DNA from: Agrobacterium tumefaciens str. B6 | GTDB taxonomy: Bacteria > Pseudomonadota > Alphaproteobacteria > Rhizobiales > Rhizobiaceae | DNA: 32,481 nt | Assembly (NCBI RefSeq): GCF_001541315.1 | Contig: NZ_LMVK01000022.1 | Coordinates: 1 to 32,481 of the forward strand | Direction: 5' to 3' | In this document: piece by piece, positions 23,973-32,383 of the stretch | How positions within the stretch are numbered: position 1 is the first letter of the stretch | How the letters are laid out: every line of letters starts with the position of its first letter | The notes under the pieces: model-generated | Databases searched by the model: none | The model's input: only the letters and a program-made list of their open reading frames with translations | Told to the model about the DNA's origin: nothing | Translations under genes and position numbers: made by a program

Positions 23973-24600
23973 ATGCGAATATTATTTCTGTGCGCCGTTC
24001 TCGCATTCCCCCCATCCGCGGCGATTGCGGCCGATGTTACCCTTGAAAATACCGCGCCGCCTACTGTCGCGGATCAGCCTGTCTTCACCTGGTCTGGAGC
24101 CTATTTCGGGCTTCATGCCAGCGGCGGTTGGACCAATGGTGAATTTTCTGGCCTCGGCATCACCGGATACGAAGACGCCAACGGCGGCCTCCTTGGCGCA
24201 TTCGCGGGTTACAACTATCCGTTAGACAACAGCGTCGTTGCCGGTTTCGAAGGCGATATTGAACATCATTGGAATGAACAGAATGTCTTCGGCTGATTTC
24301 GGTACCGACTGGACGGGGTCGCTGCGCAGCCGCCTTGGTTACGCTTTCGAACACGCCCTCGTCTATGTGATGGCAGGATGGGCCGGAACGCGAGGTTATG
24401 TGGAAGTGCCGGGATTGGGGAAGGAGAAAAAGACATTCAGCGGTTACACGATCGGTGCGGGCTTGGACTACGCCTTCACCGACAAAATGTTCGGTCGCAT
24501 CGAATACCGCTACAGTGATTATCGGGACAAGTATCTTCAGGGTATCAATGTCGATGTCGATCAACATGCGGTGAGGGTCGGTTTTGGGATACAGTTCTGA
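23973..24600 (+). pseudogene. Omp25/RopB-like outer-membrane beta-barrel protein, frameshifted
   Basis: The first frame (23973-24296) encodes a signal peptide (MRILFLCAVLAFPPSAAIA, then ADVT) and the start of an eight-stranded barrel (WSGAYFGLHASGGWTNGEF; LDNSVVAGFEGDIEHHWNEQ), and stops at 24294-24296. The next frame continues without gap in homology (DFGTDWTGSLRSRLGYAFE; GLDYAFTDKMFGRIEYRYSD) to a typical C-terminal phenylalanine (VGFGIQF) at 24600. One extra base near 24290-24296 explains the break. Restored, the protein would be about 208 residues, normal for the Omp25/Omp31 family of abundant rhizobial porin-like proteins. It could be a true pseudogene, a phase-variable state or a sequencing error. 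Confidence 0.85.
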
Positions 24601-24642
24601 CCAGTGCCGGCATTCTGGAGGGCGGAGCTTTTGCTGAATGGA

Positions 24643-27399
24643 ATGCTCCGGTATTTGCCGATCGTAATAATGGCCGCTGTGATCAGCACTCTGTTGCCTG
24701 CTGCCGTGTCAGCACAGGTGCCTGTCATCACCCGGCATCCAGCCTCGGCTTCCGTTTCGGAAGGCCGAGATGCCATTTTCAGCATCGAAGTCCAGGACGT
24801 CGGAACCTCGATACAATGGCAGAAGGGCTATAGCCCGAGCGGGCCGTTTTCTAACGTCGCCAACGGCAACGGAACTGAGCTTCACCTGCCGAACGTCGGA
24901 CTTCCCGACAGTGGCACCTATTATCGAGCAGCGGCAACACTGACGGGGAGCACGATTTATTCCGCTCCAGCTTCTTTGACGGTCCTATCCGCCCTCGCGC
25001 CGAGTGTCCAAACGGTAGACGTACCGGCGAACGGATATTACAAAGCCGGCCAAACATTGAATTTCCAAGTCAAAATGGACCAGAGCGTCTCAGTAACCGG
25101 TACGCCAGCTATTCAACTCATCGTCGGGGCGACCAGCCGGCAGGCCACTTATCAATCGGGTGGCGGCTCCAATGTCCTCATATTTTCATATACCGTGCAG
25201 GCCGGAGATCGGGACTTGGACGGAATTGTTCTTGGTGCATCCATCGCGTTAAATGGCGGCACCATTGCAAACTCCCTTGGCGATGCGGCCGAGCTTGCAT
25301 TGAACAATGTCGGTCCGACGAGCCAGATACTTATAAACACAAATTCCCCAACGGTCGTCCTTTCCACGTCTTCTCCACCCGACCTCCCCATTCGCCGTAT
25401 AACGGTTACGTTTTCGGAGCCTGTCACCGGGTTGACGCAGGTGGATTTCAATTTGATCCCGACGGGATCGGCTGTCGGCTCTGTAACAGGGCTTCAAACC
25501 GACGATAATATTACCTATGACGTTCTGGTCTTTTATAACTCCGGTACGGGTACTTTCAGTCTTCAGTTGCCGGCAAACGCGGCAGTCAACGTCACCGGTA
25601 ATGGCAACCTCGCGTCCAATACACTGGTCTGGCGGGTAGGCTCTTCGGTAAATGCGGACTTGCAAGACATCAGGTCGAGCTCCGGCACTCTGACGCCAAC
25701 CTTCTCCTCATCCATCACCTCCTATGTCGTGAACGTCGGAAACGATGTCGAGCGCGTTTCCCTGACATCGGTGCTTGTCGACGCGCGGGCGACTATAACG
25801 CTCAACGGCACAACTGTTCCAAATGGCACACCGAGCCCAGCCATCCAACTGGCCGTCGGTAACAACCCCGCCACAATAATCGTTACGGCCCAAGACGCAC
25901 AGACTACAAACACATACCACGTCAACATCGTACGCGCTCAGTCTGGAAATGCCGGTCTGGTCGGCCTTGTTACATCGGCGGGCAGTCTCGAGCCGGCGTT
26001 TTCGCCGGGCACCACCAATTATGCGCTTTCTGTTCCTTTCGACACCGCCACCCTTCAGTTGATGCCAACAGCCGGTGACCCTGCTGCTACCATCATGATA
26101 AATGGCAATGCGATCGCATCGGGAAGCATGAGCCGGCCCATAGGGCTTGCAGTCGGCATAAACACTGTATCCGTGCTGGTGACGGCGCGAAATGGAGCGG
26201 CACGTTCCTACACGATATCCGCAAACCGGGCGGCGTTGGTTTTTCCCGATCCGACCATGGACCCCGAAGTTATAGGTCTGCTGAACGCACAGGCGAGCGC
26301 GGCAGAGCGTTTTGCCGAGGTTCAGATACGCAATTTCCAGAATAGGCTTGAGCAACTTCACGACGAGGGCGAGCGCAGACAGTCGAGTTTTGATATACGT
26401 TTCGGAGGACAGTCAACCCGAGCCGAAAACGTCTCGTCGGGGCCGCCCGAGCCAGCCTCGAATGGCACCGGCGTGGCGTTGCTTGGTTACGCAGCCGAAG
26501 ATGGGCAGGAACTCGCCGGTGAAGTCATTGCAGGGAAGCAGCCCAAGTTCCCGGATGAAAACTTTGATCGCGCTCCCAGCCCATTCGCGGTCTGGACGAG
26601 CGGCTTCGTCAATTTCGGAGAGGCCAATGGAAGGACCGGTCTGGATTATATGTTCGTGGGAGTAAGCGCCGGCATTGACTATCGTTTCACGGAAGGATTC
26701 GTTGCGGGGCTGGGCGTTGGCTATGGACGTGACCGTACCGATCTTGGCGACAAGGGGACGCAAAGCCGGGCCAGTGCCTATAGCGCCGCTTTCTATAGCA
26801 GCTATAAACCCTTCGACAATTTGTTCATCGACGCACTTCTGGGTGGCAGTGTTCTGAATTTCAATTCGACGCGGTTCATCACGACTGACAGCAACCTTAC
26901 AGATGGTGAACGAGACGGCAGCCAGCTATTCGGCTCATTGACGGTTGCTTATGAGTTCCGTCGCGAGGCATGGCTCGTATCACCCTACGGCGGAGTGGAA
27001 ATGTCGCGGACGCAGCTTCATGGCTACTCGGAAGGAGGCGCCAGCATCTATCGCCTGACTTTCGGTGACCAGACGGTCGGCAATATAGCGGGAGTTCTGG
27101 GCCTGCGCGCCAATTACGCGTTGGACTACCAATGGGGTCGACTGACACCAGGCCTTAGAGCTGAATATACGTATGACTTCAACGACTCCAGCCACGCCAC
27201 GATGGGGTACACCGTGGCTGGTGGACTTCCCTACGCACTCGATTTAGAGGGCGAAAACTCCGGTTATGGGGCCATCGGACTTACACTTGACGCACGTTTC
27301 AACAATGCTTGGTCGGTCGGGCTGGAATACCGAACGGGGTTTGGTGGCTCCGCAGCGAGCGACCCTGTGGTCAACATCAGGATAGGTGCCACGTTTTAA
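24643..27399 (+). CDS. Autotransporter with Ig-like and cadherin-like repeats
   Basis: The protein has about 918 residues from ATG 24643; TTG 24631 has a better ribosome site (GGAGGG) and GTG 24604 is also open. Domains in order: signal peptide (to about 24, cleavage after VSA), an Ig-like domain with the DSGTYY motif (about 25-115), a beta-rich domain (about 120-235), a bacterial Ig-like domain (about 237-335; ITVTFSEPVTGLTQVDF), and two cadherin-like beta-sandwich repeats (about 337-432 and 437-530, both with the pattern A.L..L..S.G.L.P.FS....Y). A helical linker follows (about 545-580), then a C-terminal autotransporter barrel (about 650-918) ending RIGATF. This is type V secretion of an adhesin-like passenger. 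It follows the Omp25-like pseudogene closely; its stop abuts a truncated permease. Confidence 0.85.
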   Translation: MLRYLPIVIMAAVISTLLPAAVSAQVPVITRHPASASVSEGRDAIFSIEVQDVGTSIQWQKGYSPSGPFSNVANGNGTELHLPNVGLPDSGTYYRAAATLTGSTIYSAPASLTVLSALAPSVQTVDVPANGYYKAGQTLNFQVKMDQSVSVTGTPAIQLIVGATSRQATYQSGGGSNVLIFSYTVQAGDRDLDGIVLGASIALNGGTIANSLGDAAELALNNVGPTSQILINTNSPTVVLSTSSPPDLPIRRITVTFSEPVTGLTQVDFNLIPTGSAVGSVTGLQTDDNITYDVLVFYNSGTGTFSLQLPANAAVNVTGNGNLASNTLVWRVGSSVNADLQDIRSSSGTLTPTFSSSITSYVVNVGNDVERVSLTSVLVDARATITLNGTTVPNGTPSPAIQLAVGNNPATIIVTAQDAQTTNTYHVNIVRAQSGNAGLVGLVTSAGSLEPAFSPGTTNYALSVPFDTATLQLMPTAGDPAATIMINGNAIASGSMSRPIGLAVGINTVSVLVTARNGAARSYTISANRAALVFPDPTMDPEVIGLLNAQASAAERFAEVQIRNFQNRLEQLHDEGERRQSSFDIRFGGQSTRAENVSSGPPEPASNGTGVALLGYAAEDGQELAGEVIAGKQPKFPDENFDRAPSPFAVWTSGFVNFGEANGRTGLDYMFVGVSAGIDYRFTEGFVAGLGVGYGRDRTDLGDKGTQSRASAYSAAFYSSYKPFDNLFIDALLGGSVLNFNSTRFITTDSNLTDGERDGSQLFGSLTVAYEFRREAWLVSPYGGVEMSRTQLHGYSEGGASIYRLTFGDQTVGNIAGVLGLRANYALDYQWGRLTPGLRAEYTYDFNDSSHATMGYTVAGGLPYALDLEGENSGYGAIGLTLDARFNNAWSVGLEYRTGFGGSAASDPVVNIRIGATF

Positions 27400-27403
27400 A
27401 ACT

Positions 27404-27790
27404 GGCAGGGCAAGAAACAGCGCCAGCGCTGCCTGAACCGGCGCAACGACCGCCACGAAGGAAAGCGTATTGACGAGCGCTGTCAAAAACACAGCGTCGC
27501 GCGCCAGAATGACGATCTGGTTCTCGCCCCAGGTGAAGCTTTTTAGTCCCGCATCCCCTCCAGATGGGGATAGTCGGGGTTGTTGCGGGTGAAATTGCGA
27601 ATTCGCCGATAGGAGATGGCGCCGTCTGCACGCTGCTTGAGGCTCCCATCCGCCTCCCTTTCCGGCTCGAGCGTCAGCACGCCGATATCCAGCAGCCGGG
27701 TATAGTTTTCAACGCCGACAAACTCGGTCGGATTGGGAGATGTCAGCCGCTGGTTGGTGAAGGAAAAACCGAGCTCAGATCGGTCCGGAT
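27404..27790 (-). pseudogene. Sugar ABC permease (MalF-type), fragment truncated at both ends with frameshift
   Basis: One minus frame reads LGFSFTNQRLTSPNPTEFVG and VENYTRLLDIGVLTLEPE, continuing to NPDYPHLEGMRD and a stop near 27543. After a one-base deletion the next frame reads SFTWGENQIVILARDAVFLT then VNTLSFVAVVAPVQAALALF. Together they match the N-terminal third of a CUT1 sugar permease, from the end of helix 1 through helix 2. The N-terminus (upstream of about 27790) and everything after LALFLAL are missing. Homology ends about 5 bases from the autotransporter stop. The remaining components of that transporter are not in the window. This is not a copy of the intact permease at 12070, whose sequence differs. 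Confidence 0.82.
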
Positions 27791-27871
27791 GGGCAGAATG
27801 ACATGACCACAACAATCACAAGCGCTGGAGACAGGCCGCAGCATAATTGCTACTAGATCAGCGACGGCAAG

Positions 27872-28828
27872 CTAACTGGCCGCAGTGTGTCCAGAAATCA
27901 GTTGCTTCCAAGTCGACAGGAACACGATTGCAATTGAGCCAATCAGAATGCCAATGATTGCCTGGGCAAAAGAAGTGGCTAGCCAATTGGTGATTTGCGG
28001 GAAAACTACCAGGGTTTGTTCGACACTGGATGCAAACGTTTCGATCAGATGCTCTGGTTGATGCAATCCCAGCCCGGCCAGGCTATGCACGATAATGCTT
28101 CCGCCCACCCACAGCATCGCCGCCGTTCCGACAATTGCAAGCGCCTTCAAAAGGGCAGGCACTCCCTTGACGAGGCCCGCACCGACTGTCCTTGTTAAAG
28201 CGCCACCTGCCTTTGAGAGGTGCAATCCCACATCATCTGCTTTGACGATGAGCGCCACGACACCATACACCGCAGCGGTGATCAGGATCCCGACGGCCGC
28301 CAGCACCCCGGCTTGCGAATAGATGCTCAATGTCGAAACGCCGGCAAGCGTAAGAGCCATGATCTCGGCCGAGAGGATAAAATCGGTGCGGATCGCGCCG
28401 GAAACTTTGCGGCTTTCCAGATCCGTCGCGTCGAGCGTCGTATCCTGAACCGGACCGTGCTTTGAGGCGTGAGGGAAGAAGGCCTCGTGAAGCTTCTCCG
28501 CGCCTTCAAAGCACAGGTATATGCCGCCGATCATCAGCAGTGGCGTGATGAGCCAAGGCGCGAAATATCCAAGCACAAGGCAGATCGGCAGAAGGAAGAT
28601 CAGCTTGTTTTTCAGCGATCCGAGCGCAATCTTTCCGATGATCGGAAGTTCCCGCGCGGGAGCCAGGCCGACAACATATGTCGGAGTAACGGCAGTATCG
28701 TCGATCACGACGCCCGCCGCCTTCACGCTGGCTTTCGCTGTCTGTCCTGCTACGTCGTCCAACGACGCAGCGGCCGCCTTCGCGATAGCTGCAACGTCAT
28801 CAAGCAATGCGATCAGTCCAGTAGCCAA
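27872..28828 (-). CDS. DUF808 family membrane protein
   Basis: The 318-residue protein matches the DUF808 (YedI-like) family: an N-terminal LLDDVAAIAK and VAGQTAKASVKAAGVVIDD, then VVGLAPARELPIIGKIALGS, and several long membrane helices. Function is unknown; family members are inner-membrane proteins. I chose the TTG at 28828 (Met-Ala-Thr-Gly-Leu...) because AAAGGAG lies six bases upstream; the TTG at 28834 would abut the ribosome site. It is on the same strand as, and downstream of, the CorA-like gene (80-base gap), so cotranscription is possible. Confidence 0.85.
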   Translation of the reverse strand: MATGLIALLDDVAAIAKAAAASLDDVAGQTAKASVKAAGVVIDDTAVTPTYVVGLAPARELPIIGKIALGSLKNKLIFLLPICLVLGYFAPWLITPLLMIGGIYLCFEGAEKLHEAFFPHASKHGPVQDTTLDATDLESRKVSGAIRTDFILSAEIMALTLAGVSTLSIYSQAGVLAAVGILITAAVYGVVALIVKADDVGLHLSKAGGALTRTVGAGLVKGVPALLKALAIVGTAAMLWVGGSIIVHSLAGLGLHQPEHLIETFASSVEQTLVVFPQITNWLATSFAQAIIGILIGSIAIVFLSTWKQLISGHTAAS

Positions 28829-28908
28829 ATCCAACTCCTTTACGGCTTTAGTGCGATCCGTGATTTTAGGCAGTGCACTCGATGGTCGGCGAGAGATGCG
28901 ATATCACA

Positions 28909-29874
28909 CTACAGCCACCCCGATTTTTTGAAACGGTAATACAGGAAAGCGCAAAATGTGAGAATGACAGCGATTACGGCATAATAGCCGTATTCCGATT
29001 TCAGCTCCGGCATATGCTCAAAGTTCATTCCGTAAATTCCGGCGATTGCCGTAGGTACGGCAAGAATCGCGGCCCAAGCCGCGAGTTGGCGGGTGATCGT
29101 GCCTTGGCGCTGCTGTTCCAGAAGGTTTGAAGCTTCGAACACGGAGGTGATGACTTCTCGCAAGCCCGACATCATGAACTCGACGCGCCGCACGTGGTCG
29201 AGGACATCCCGGAAATAGGCTTTGGCATTGTCGTCGATACAGGGCAGTTCCAGGTTTGTCAGCTTGCCTATGACTTCGGCCATCGGACCGAGGATGCGCT
29301 GAAAGCGGATGACCTGTCGGCGCATACGGAAAAGTCGCCTGATCTGCTCGCGCTCGAGAAACGAGATCAGCATATGCTTTTCCATCTCAAGTACCTTGTC
29401 CTCCAGCGTTTCCACCATCGGAAGATAGCCGTCTACGACGAAGTCGATGATCCCGTGCAGGACATAGTCCGGTCCATGGTCCAGCAGTTTTGGAGAATGC
29501 TCGAGCTGTTCCCGTAATTCCTTGTGAGAGCGTGCCGAACCATGCCGGACTGAGATCACATGGTGCCGCCCCACAAAAATACAGGTTTCGCCATAAGCAA
29601 TCTTGTCTCCTTCGAGATGAGCGGTCTTGATAATGACGAAGAGCTGGTCGCCATAGACTTCGACTTTCGGCACCTGTTTGCCGTTCAGGGCGTCTTCTAC
29701 GGCCAACGGATGCAGATCGAACATCGACTTCAGACTCGCCATTTCCGCGGCTGTCGGCTCTGTAATGCCGATCCAGGCAAATTCGCCGTCGGTCTGTTGA
29801 AACGGATCGCCCGTCAAGGGGAGTTCTTCGGTGCGTTTGCCGAGCCGATAGATGTAAGACGCAATAACTGTCAT
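28909..29874 (-). CDS. CorA-family magnesium/divalent metal transporter
   Basis: This 321-residue protein has the CorA layout: an N-terminal cytoplasmic funnel domain (FAWIGITEPTAAEM; HPLAVEDALNGKQVPKVEVYGD; HGIIDFVVDGYLPMVE), a long stalk helix, and two C-terminal membrane helices around the selectivity motif YGMNFEHMPEL. The family forms pentameric channels for Mg2+, with Co2+/Ni2+ leak. ATG 29874 (MTVIASYIYR) matches typical CorA N-termini; the ATG at 29913 would add 13 residues. No regulatory leader such as an M-box was recognised. It sits upstream of DUF808 on the same strand. Confidence 0.9.
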   Translation of the reverse strand: MTVIASYIYRLGKRTEELPLTGDPFQQTDGEFAWIGITEPTAAEMASLKSMFDLHPLAVEDALNGKQVPKVEVYGDQLFVIIKTAHLEGDKIAYGETCIFVGRHHVISVRHGSARSHKELREQLEHSPKLLDHGPDYVLHGIIDFVVDGYLPMVETLEDKVLEMEKHMLISFLEREQIRRLFRMRRQVIRFQRILGPMAEVIGKLTNLELPCIDDNAKAYFRDVLDHVRRVEFMMSGLREVITSVFEASNLLEQQRQGTITRQLAAWAAILAVPTAIAGIYGMNFEHMPELKSEYGYYAVIAVILTFCAFLYYRFKKSGWL

Positions 29875-29973
29875 GAAAACCGCTCTCAGTGGCAACGGCT
29901 TGTGATGTGGCATCCAGCCACAGCCGTGGCAAGAGGTAGCAATGTCTAAATGCGAGGATCGTCAGTCCCGCCG

Positions 29974-30297
29974 CTATTTAGGCCTGTCGGAAGCTACGAA
30001 CAGCTTCGGCCGACAGCGGGTTCGAGCGGCGCCCGGCGATACGTGCGTCCCGACGATGCCCACGCGACAGGGATTCCATAACTCTGTCTTCGGTCGAACA
30101 GACCAGGGACTCCAAGCCGAGAAGATTGCCGTATTCGTCTTCAGCCAACGAGCAGCGGATTCCAACGCGATTGCAGACGTAGTTCTCAACAACCAAGTCG
30201 ACGTCCGCTCTTGCCGTTCGCTTCCCCGGCGGGACGAGTTCTGAAGGATTTTGCCCATCGCCTCTGCGTCGTCCGTCGTGGCGGTGTGGATTCTCAT
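29974..30297 (-). pseudogene. GNAT-family acetyltransferase with two frameshifts
   Basis: Frame one starts MRIHTATTDDAEAMGKILQ, a standard GNAT N-terminus. The family then continues in a second frame as VVENYVCNRVGIRCSLAEDE and YGNLLGLESLVCSTED. It returns to the first frame for VGIVGTHVSPGAARTRCRPK and LFVASDRPK, which covers the acetyl-CoA-binding loop, and stops at 29974. Two compensating frame changes in about 320 bases mean neither frame gives a whole protein. The C-terminus is also shorter than usual. The catalytic function is presumably lost. Confidence 0.75.
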
Positions 30298-30327
30298 CTC
30301 AGTCGGAAGGATCCTTGCGAAGCGAGC

Positions 30328-30499
30328 CTAGATCCGTCGAACGTTTTCCTCCTTCGACTTCCCGGTCTTTCGGTCTTGACCGACTTCGTAGGAAGCGTTC
30401 TGGCCTTCGCGTAGCAGCGTGGAACCCTGCACGGCGCTCAGGTGGACGAACACATCCTGTCCGCCGTTCTCCGGCGTGATGAATCCGAAGCTCTTGTCC
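30328..30499 (-). pseudogene. Cold-shock domain (CspA-like) protein, 5'-truncated
   Basis: The minus frame reads DKSFGFITPENGGQDVFVHL, SAVQGSTLLREGQNASYEVG and QDRKTGKSKEENVRRI before a stop at 30328. This covers RNP1-like FGFITP, RNP2 DVFVHLSA and the C-terminal strands of a CspA-like protein. The N-terminal strand (normally M..GTVKWFN) and start codon are missing; the frame runs upstream into the 3' end of the alpha/beta hydrolase gene without a plausible start. Homology begins about 19 bases from the hydrolase stop. About 55 of the usual 68-70 residues remain. Confidence 0.75.
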
Positions 30500-30517
30500 G
30501 AGGAAATTGGTAGGCTA

Positions 30518-31153
30518 TCACAACGTCGCCGCCCATTCAGCCACATGATCTGCAGCGGTCGAGATATGCTCCGCGGCTGTGCGTCCCGACACGGCTTTTC
30601 GCGGCCGGAAATCATGGTCTCCGTCGTCCAGCCAGAGAATTTCTATCTTGTCGGAGAGCTTGTAGCTGGGAACTTCCTCCCGCGATCCGAAAAGGTCCCG
30701 AGTTCCCTGACAGATTAAGGTAGGCGTCCTCATGTCCTCGAGATGAGCGGTCCGCAAATTGTTGGGCTTTCTAATTGGATGGAATGGATATCCGAGACAA
30801 AGCAGCCCGGAAATCTTACCCGCATCGCGAAGATCATCCGCGATCATGCTAGCCACACGGCCGCCCATGGATTTGCCTCCTATGACAACTCTTCCCATCG
30901 AGCCGAGCTCGTCGATCACGGCTTCAAATTCTTGCTTGAGGACCTCTGCGCGGGGCGGTGGCGCACGCTTTTCCGAAGACCGTCGAGCCGCCATGTAATC
31001 GAATTCGAACCGGACGATCCGCAAGCCTTTGTCGGACAGCGCCGCGGACACGGTTTTCATCCACGTCGTGTCCATCGCGCCACCCGCTCCATGGGCGAGA
31101 ACGACCGTGACGTGGGCATCTTCGGGGCCGGTGACGAGGAAGTCATGAGGCAT
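30518..31153 (-). CDS. Alpha/beta hydrolase of the KANL3/Tex30 type
   Basis: The 211-residue protein matches the small cytoplasmic alpha/beta hydrolase family (dienelactone hydrolase-like, KANL3/Tex30 domain). It opens PHDFLVTGPEDAHVTVVLAHGAGG (oxyanion region), has the nucleophile elbow GGKSMGGR, an acid in GTRDLFGS and the final histidine in DDGDHDFRP. No signal peptide or cap domain is visible. Substrate is unknown. ATG 31153 follows a weak GAGAACC-type site. The gene is complete, and the cold-shock remnant begins immediately beyond its stop. Confidence 0.85.
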   Translation of the reverse strand: MPHDFLVTGPEDAHVTVVLAHGAGGAMDTTWMKTVSAALSDKGLRIVRFEFDYMAARRSSEKRAPPPRAEVLKQEFEAVIDELGSMGRVVIGGKSMGGRVASMIADDLRDAGKISGLLCLGYPFHPIRKPNNLRTAHLEDMRTPTLICQGTRDLFGSREEVPSYKLSDKIEILWLDDGDHDFRPRKAVSGRTAAEHISTAADHVAEWAATL

Positions 31154-31530
31154 TCGAGGTTCTCCTGGTTCATGGCATTGTTATCCGCAGTGCGGGACAA
31201 TCGTCACCATCGGTAACTTCCCTGGCGCTTACAGGGGCCGTTTTTGGAGAATATTCCCCAAGTGCATCTTGCCGCGCGACGCCGCTGCCCCGTTAGAAAT
31301 GCGACACTGGCTCCGGCAATCAGCCCCCGACCGGACCGGCTGAGCCGGGTTGCAAGGGCAGGAAGGGGCAGGTGATGACTCCCCCTTTGGCTTTAGCTTC
31401 CTCAGTCGTCACGACTGCATTGCGGCATAGGGTGACAATCGAGGAAGTAACCACGCTGCCGTATGAGGCATTGACTTGCGCGGTCTTTTTGACAAACCGC
31501 GCTTTTCTATCTGAGTATCCTCACAGCCAT
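31154..31530. other. Intergenic region, 377 bases, nothing recognised
   Basis: I see no gene. A plus-strand frame from about 31372 is mostly antisense to the RidA gene and is judged a shadow. No terminator-like hairpin with a T tract was found for either flanking gene. Confidence 0.4.
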
Positions 31531-31986
31531 TTACCGGTCCACGACTGCGCGGAACGTGATTTCAACGAGCTGCTGTGGAAAGGCGAGCCGCGTAACACCA
31601 ATGATATTGCTCGCAAGCTGAGGAAGATCGGAGCCGTAGACTTTTTTTCGGATTTCCGCGGCCGGGCCGAAGGCGGCATCGACGTCCAGTACGTAAAGTG
31701 TCTCTTCAACCACGTCATCGAAGGTCGCGCCGAATTGTTGTAGGAGGACCTTGGCGTTCTGGTAGGTTTGACGAATTTGAGCTTCCATGGTCTCGAACGA
31801 AGCTGGCTTTCCAGCGGCGTCGATTTCGGCGGGGGCGGCCAGATTACCCTGGCTGTCATGGCTAAGCTGCCCAGAGATGTAAATCGTATCCTTAACCTTG
31901 ACCGCTTGTGCGTAGCCAAATGCTTTTTCCCAGGCCACGCCGTGGTTTGCGGATTCAACGCGTAGGGTGTTTGTTTCGTTCGTCAT
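31531..31986 (-). CDS. RidA/YjgF/YER057c family protein (enamine/imine deaminase)
   Basis: This 151-residue protein has the RidA fold: FGYAQAVKVKDTIYISGQLS, then MEAQIRQTYQNAKVLLQQFG, VVEETLYVLDVDA, and a C-terminal NIIGVTRLAFPQQLVEITF containing the conserved Arg of the imine-binding site. Family members hydrolyse reactive enamines and imines released by PLP enzymes, or act in specific catabolic pathways. It is about 20 residues longer than housekeeping RidA, which suggests a catabolic subgroup. The start ATG follows AAGGAG by seven bases. Two palindromes upstream suggest dedicated control. The PLP ammonia-lyase 12 kb away is a conceivable but unproven source of substrate. Confidence 0.88.
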   Translation of the reverse strand: MTNETNTLRVESANHGVAWEKAFGYAQAVKVKDTIYISGQLSHDSQGNLAAPAEIDAAGKPASFETMEAQIRQTYQNAKVLLQQFGATFDDVVEETLYVLDVDAAFGPAAEIRKKVYGSDLPQLASNIIGVTRLAFPQQLVEITFRAVVDR

Positions 31987-32070
31987 CTTGAACTCCTTCG
32001 AGAAATGTTTGGAGCCCGAAACTGAACGAGTTTGACTGCGCCGTGAATTGCAATAAATCTAACGAGTGTG

Positions 32071-32085
32071 TTGCGTTTAGCGCAA
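32071..32085. promoter_or_regulatory. Candidate operator: TTGCG-N5-CGCAA palindrome
   Basis: TTGCG and CGCAA are perfect 5-base arms around TTTAG, about 85 bases upstream of the RidA start. The layout suits a dimeric regulator such as an Lrp/AsnC or LysR type, but none is visible nearby. Confidence 0.35.
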
Positions 32086-32116
32086 TGCGTTGCTTTCAAT
32101 CTTACGGCGTCCGTCC

Positions 32117-32133
32117 GATAACCAATTGTTATC
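32117..32133. promoter_or_regulatory. Candidate operator: GATAAC-N5-GTTATC palindrome
   Basis: Perfect 6-base arms flank CAATT. An overlapping repeat CCAAT ... ATTGG shares the centre. It lies about 130 bases upstream of the RidA start and 30 bases from the first palindrome. Confidence 0.35.
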
Positions 32134-32383
32134 ATTGGCATGTCGCACTTCGAAATAGAATGTACCCCGTTACACACAATGTCACAGCAAATTAGAGATG
32201 AAACAAAGTAATCAATTCAGAAACGCGACACCACAATATCGATCATTACATAATTTTCAAGATTTTATATTCAGGCATTCTCTGAGGTGAACCGCCGTCC
32301 GGGTGGAGCTGGTCAGGGTTGCGCAGCCCGGTCGGCGGCGGATGGCTCGACAAACTGGATAAACTTTAGCTTTGACAGCCCGA

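Larger units (their letters stand above)
31987..32383. other. AT-rich intergenic region, 397 bases, upstream of the RidA gene
   Basis: No gene is apparent. The stretch from about 32040 to 32280 is markedly more AT-rich than its surroundings and carries two inverted repeats (listed separately). It most likely holds the RidA promoter and operators. Confidence 0.4.

Noticed and set aside
27404..27790. Permease fragment as a recent duplicate of the intact permease at 12070
   Set aside because: The sequences share only family-level features; the loop after helix 1 is long and different in the fragment.
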